This document shows positions 5,661 through 7,998 of a DNA stretch of 7,998 nt, piece after piece. Position 1 is the first letter of the stretch, and each line of letters starts with the position of its first letter. This stretch comes from Devosia sp. (GTDB lineage: Bacteria; Pseudomonadota; Alphaproteobacteria; Rhizobiales; Devosiaceae): contig JAQGJI010000007.1 in assembly GCA_028290685.1 (NCBI GenBank), positions 1 through 7,998 of the forward strand. The letters are read 5' to 3'. The notes under the pieces are model-generated. The model ran no database searches, was not told the origin of the DNA, and saw nothing but the letters and a program-made list of their open reading frames with translations. Made by a program: the position numbers and the translations under genes.

Positions 5661-6523
5661 GCCTTGCCGCCACAACGACCTATTATGACCGCAAGGGTTT
5701 GATGGCCACGCTGGGCCGGGACGGCATGCTGCAGGTCATCCTGGTCGCCAACAGCTTCATCATGCTGGCGCCGATCATCATCATGGTGTTTTCGGCCTTC
5801 AAGACCAACATGGAGATCTTCCAAAGCCCGTTTTCACTGCCCGACTTTTCCAATGTGGGCAATTTCGTCAAGATCTGGACCGAAACCAATTTCCTGCGCT
5901 ATCTGGCCAACTCGTTCTTTGTGACGGGCAGCTCGATGGTGCTGATCCTGACCCTGGGAACGATGGCGGCCTATGCACTCGCCCGCTATCAGTTTCGGGG
6001 TAACGGATTTATCCTGATGTTCTTTCTGGCAGGGCTGACGCTGCCGCTCAAGCTGGCGATTATCCCGCTGTTTATTCTGATGCGTGATCTGGGCATACTG
6101 AACAATCAGCTCTCGCTGATCTTTGTTTATACAGCCACCGGGCTGCCAACCACGGTCTTCATCATGACCGGGTTTATCCGCACCTTGCCCAATGAACTTG
6201 AAGACGCCGCCCGCATGGATGGGGCCAGCGAGGCGCGCATCATGTGGTCGATCATGCTGCCGCTGGTGCGCCCGGCTATGGTGATCGCAGCGATCCAGAA
6301 CGTCGTGCCGATCTGGAACGACTTCTTCTTTCCCCTGGTGTTCATCCAGAACGATAATCTCAAGACCCTGCCGCAGGGCCTGACCACCTTCATGGGCGAA
6401 TACGCCACCGATTATGGCGCGCTGTTTTCCGGCCTGACGCTCTCGGCGGCACCGATCATCCTTATCTACATTCTTTTATCCAGGCAGTTCATCTCCGGCA
6501 TGACCGCGGGGGCAGTAAAGTGA
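5657..6523 (+). CDS. Sugar ABC transporter permease, MalG-like
   Basis: This is the second inner-membrane subunit of the importer. The product has 288 residues with hydrophobic segments at about 24-48, 84-110, 116-141, 152-174, 203-230 and 258-276. A canonical EAA loop lies at 182-202 (EDAARMDGASEARIMWSIMLP), including the Asp-Gly-Ala core that the partner permease lacks. The C-terminal FISGMTAGAVK ending, a QF-x-x-GMTAGAVK type tail, is typical of MalG-type permeases. The start ATG shares four bases with the preceding stop, and GGGAG at 5644-5648 gives a ribosome site 8 nt upstream. The stop in turn overlaps the nanE GTG start, so the transporter genes and the first catabolic enzyme are translationally linked. 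Confidence 0.95.
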   Translation: MSLAATTTYYDRKGLMATLGRDGMLQVILVANSFIMLAPIIIMVFSAFKTNMEIFQSPFSLPDFSNVGNFVKIWTETNFLRYLANSFFVTGSSMVLILTLGTMAAYALARYQFRGNGFILMFFLAGLTLPLKLAIIPLFILMRDLGILNNQLSLIFVYTATGLPTTVFIMTGFIRTLPNELEDAARMDGASEARIMWSIMLPLVRPAMVIAAIQNVVPIWNDFFFPLVFIQNDNLKTLPQGLTTFMGEYATDYGALFSGLTLSAAPIILIYILLSRQFISGMTAGAVK

Positions 6524-7194
6524 GCGTCCGTCATCTTCAGCGTGGCCTGATTGTTTCCTGCCAGGCGCGGGCCGATAATCCATTGCATGGGCCCGCCTTC
6601 ATGGGCGCCATGGCGCTGGCGGCGCGCGACGGCGGCGCGGTCGCCATCCGCGCCAATGGGCCCGACGATATTGCGGCAGTCCAGGCCGCAGGGCTGCCCG
6701 TCATCGGGCTGCACAAGGTGTTCACCGACCGCTATCCGGTTTACATCACGCCCGATTTCGCCGCTGCCGAGGCGATCGTGGCGGCCGGAGCCCAGGTGGT
6801 CGCCCTTGATTGCACCCCGCGTCCGCGCAACGGGGAGGCTGCGCACCTGCTGGTGCGGCGTATCCGGGACGATCTGGGGGCCGAGGTGTTTGCCGATGTC
6901 TCAACCCTGCAGGAGGGACTGGCGGCCGCCGATTGGGGCGCCACCTATGTTTCAACCACCCTGTCCGGCTACACGGGTCAGCCCCCCCACGATCCGGACG
7001 AACCCGATCTGGCGAGCCTTGAAGCGCTCGCCTCGCGCCTCGAGATCCCGGTCATCGCCGAGGGAAGGTACAACACACCCGCCCATGTTCGCCGGGCTTT
7101 CGAGGCGGGAGCCTACGCCGTTGTTGTGGGCACCATGATCACCAATCCGCGCGAGATCACGCGCCGGTTCGTGCGCCAGGGCGTTCCTGGTTGA
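6520..7194 (+). CDS. nanE: N-acetylmannosamine-6-phosphate 2-epimerase
   Basis: NanE is a cytoplasmic TIM-barrel enzyme that interconverts ManNAc 6-phosphate and GlcNAc 6-phosphate, feeding the product towards NagA/NagB. The 224-residue protein carries the full family pattern: GLIVSCQA (9-16) with NPLHGPAFM, GGAVAIRANG (38-47), VIGLHK (61-66), VYITPDF (74-80), VVALDCTPRPR (93-103), ADVSTL (125-130), PVIAEGRYNTP (177-187) and VVGTMITNPREIT (202-214). Lys66 and Glu181 match the catalytic Lys/Glu pair known from clostridial NanE, with Arg44 and Asp126 as further active-site residues. The start is GTG 6520, sharing GTGA with the permease stop, and a G-run at 6508-6512 may serve as a ribosome site. 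No sialic acid lyase (nanA) or ROK-type nanK is beside it; instead a BadF-type kinase overlaps its end. It therefore probably serves ManNAc or a ManNAc-containing glycan rather than complete sialic acid breakdown, though nanA could lie outside the window. Confidence 0.95.
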   Translation: MSVRHLQRGLIVSCQARADNPLHGPAFMGAMALAARDGGAVAIRANGPDDIAAVQAAGLPVIGLHKVFTDRYPVYITPDFAAAEAIVAAGAQVVALDCTPRPRNGEAAHLLVRRIRDDLGAEVFADVSTLQEGLAAADWGATYVSTTLSGYTGQPPHDPDEPDLASLEALASRLEIPVIAEGRYNTPAHVRRAFEAGAYAVVVGTMITNPREITRRFVRQGVPG

Positions 7195-7998
7195 GCCGCC
7201 CGATCCATCTGGGCATTGATGTGGGCGGAACCGCGAGCCGCTGGGTGGCCTGTGCCGACAGTGGCGAGATTGTCGCCCGAGGCAAAGCCGGCGGCGCGAC
7301 GGGGCATGTGTTCAACCCCGCCGAGCACGAGCGTCTGCGCCTGGCGCTCACCGCGCTTGCCCAGGATCTGGCCGCGGCGGGCTGCACCCCTTGCAGCGTA
7401 ACGGCCGGGATAACCGGCTATGGCACCGCGGTTGCCCAGCAAACCACCGCCCTTGTCAGCACTGTATTGAACGCGGGCCGTGACAGCATCGTTCTGCTGG
7501 ACGACATGGCTTTGGCCTATATGGCCGTCTTTGCACCGGGCGAAGGCCATCTGGTGTCGGCCGGAACCGGATCGATCGGCCTGCATATCGACAGGCACAA
7601 CGCTCACATCCGTGTTGGCGGGCGGGGAATCCTGATCGACGACGCGGGCTCGGGCAGCTGGATTGCCCTGCGCGCGCTCGACCGCATCTATCGCGGCCTG
7701 GACCAGTCCGGCTCGTTTGACGCCAGCCCGGCCCTGGCCCGCCATCTGTTTGCGGCCATTGGCGGCCAGGACTGGAGCAGTGTGCGCCAATTCGTCTATG
7801 GCGGGGACCGCGGCATGATCGGCTCGCTGGCGGTTGCTGTCGCCCAGGCGGCTGACGAGGGGGACCAGGTTGCGCAGGCGATCCTGCGTGAGGCGGCTGG
7901 CGAACTGGCGCGATTGGCTCAGGCGCTGATCGCGCGAGCCGGCGTGCGTCCCGTGGGGTTCATCGGGCGCGTCCTGGATCTGCATCCCATTGTGCGCG
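7191..7998 (+). CDS. BadF/BadG/BcrA/BcrD-family amino-sugar kinase (partial, 3' end outside window)
   Basis: This is a cytoplasmic ASKHA-fold ATPase of the BadF/BadG group, which includes eukaryotic-type N-acetylglucosamine kinases and bacterial MurNAc/GlcNAc kinases. It would phosphorylate the imported sugar at C6 before MurQ or NanE acts. The first 269 residues are present. They show a phosphate-1 loop GIDVGGTASRW (8-18), a probable catalytic Asp in LLDDMAL (102-108), a phosphate-2 loop SAGTGSIGL (123-131) and the family segment GGRGILIDDAGSGSWIALRAL (143-163), equivalent to GGWGxxLGDEGSG-W. The start is TTG 7191, sharing TTGA with the nanE stop, with AGGG at 7178-7181 as ribosome site. The next candidate start would remove the first phosphate loop. 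The reading frame stays open to the window edge and probably lacks only about 20-50 residues. It is not a ROK kinase, since no CxCGxxGCxE zinc motif is seen, so it is not classical NanK. Substrate is inferred from neighbours. Confidence 0.88.
   Translation, partial: MSRPIHLGIDVGGTASRWVACADSGEIVARGKAGGATGHVFNPAEHERLRLALTALAQDLAAAGCTPCSVTAGITGYGTAVAQQTTALVSTVLNAGRDSIVLLDDMALAYMAVFAPGEGHLVSAGTGSIGLHIDRHNAHIRVGGRGILIDDAGSGSWIALRALDRIYRGLDQSGSFDASPALARHLFAAIGGQDWSSVRQFVYGGDRGMIGSLAVAVAQAADEGDQVAQAILREAAGELARLAQALIARAGVRPVGFIGRVLDLHPIVR

Noticed and set aside
7113..7985. Minus-strand open frame opposite the kinase
   Set aside because: The plus-strand kinase frame carries clear ATPase motifs up to the window edge; the antisense frame has none.

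Overview
The window looks like a piece of chromosome from a G+C-rich alphaproteobacterium, most likely of the Hyphomicrobiales (Devosia/Pelagibacterium-like or a rhizobial relative). This rests on codon use rich in G/C at third positions, the style of the MalK-type ATPase and binding-protein genes, and the use of an ABC importer rather than a PTS for sugar uptake. The genus is inference. No mobile element, CRISPR array, rRNA or tRNA is visible.

Layout. Positions 1-173 hold no gene I can recognise. On the minus strand, 174-1115 encodes MurQ, the N-acetylmuramic acid 6-phosphate etherase. A short AT-rich divergent control region (about 1116-1290) separates it from a plus-strand MurR/RpiR-family repressor (1291-2139). 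After a second control region (2140-2327) come, all on the plus strand, an ABC ATPase (start re-assigned to TTG 2328), a periplasmic sugar-binding protein (3443-4681), two permeases (4749-5660 and 5657-6523), NanE N-acetylmannosamine-6-phosphate 2-epimerase (6520-7194) and a BadF/BadG-type amino-sugar kinase (7191 to beyond the right edge). The last four genes are joined by three successive 4-bp stop/start overlaps using ATG, GTG and TTG.

How it fits together. The cluster reads as a regulated amino-sugar uptake and catabolism locus. A CUT1-type ABC importer brings in an amino sugar or small amino-sugar glycan, and the BadF-type kinase would phosphorylate the free sugar in the cytoplasm. MurQ (MurNAc-6P to GlcNAc-6P plus D-lactate) and NanE (ManNAc-6P to GlcNAc-6P) would then converge on GlcNAc-6P. 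No PTS transporter (MurP), NanA lyase or AnmK is seen here. The combination suggests a PTS-independent route for MurNAc and/or ManNAc; the substrate is inferred, not shown.

Regulation. The same palindrome architecture, GGAAT-N5-ATTCC, occurs once between murQ and the regulator gene and once upstream of the ABC operon. Each copy overlaps a plausible -10 element. This is the strongest non-coding signal in the window and very probably marks the operator of the local MurR/RpiR protein. Other non-coding structures are a 13-bp-stem hairpin in the leader of the ABC operon (2274-2302), a perfect 11-bp-stem hairpin with a T-run between the binding-protein and permease genes (4688-4728), and a second, different palindrome beside the murQ start (1118-1144). 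I see no wholly new system. The novelty, if any, lies in the pathway combination and the regulatory architecture.
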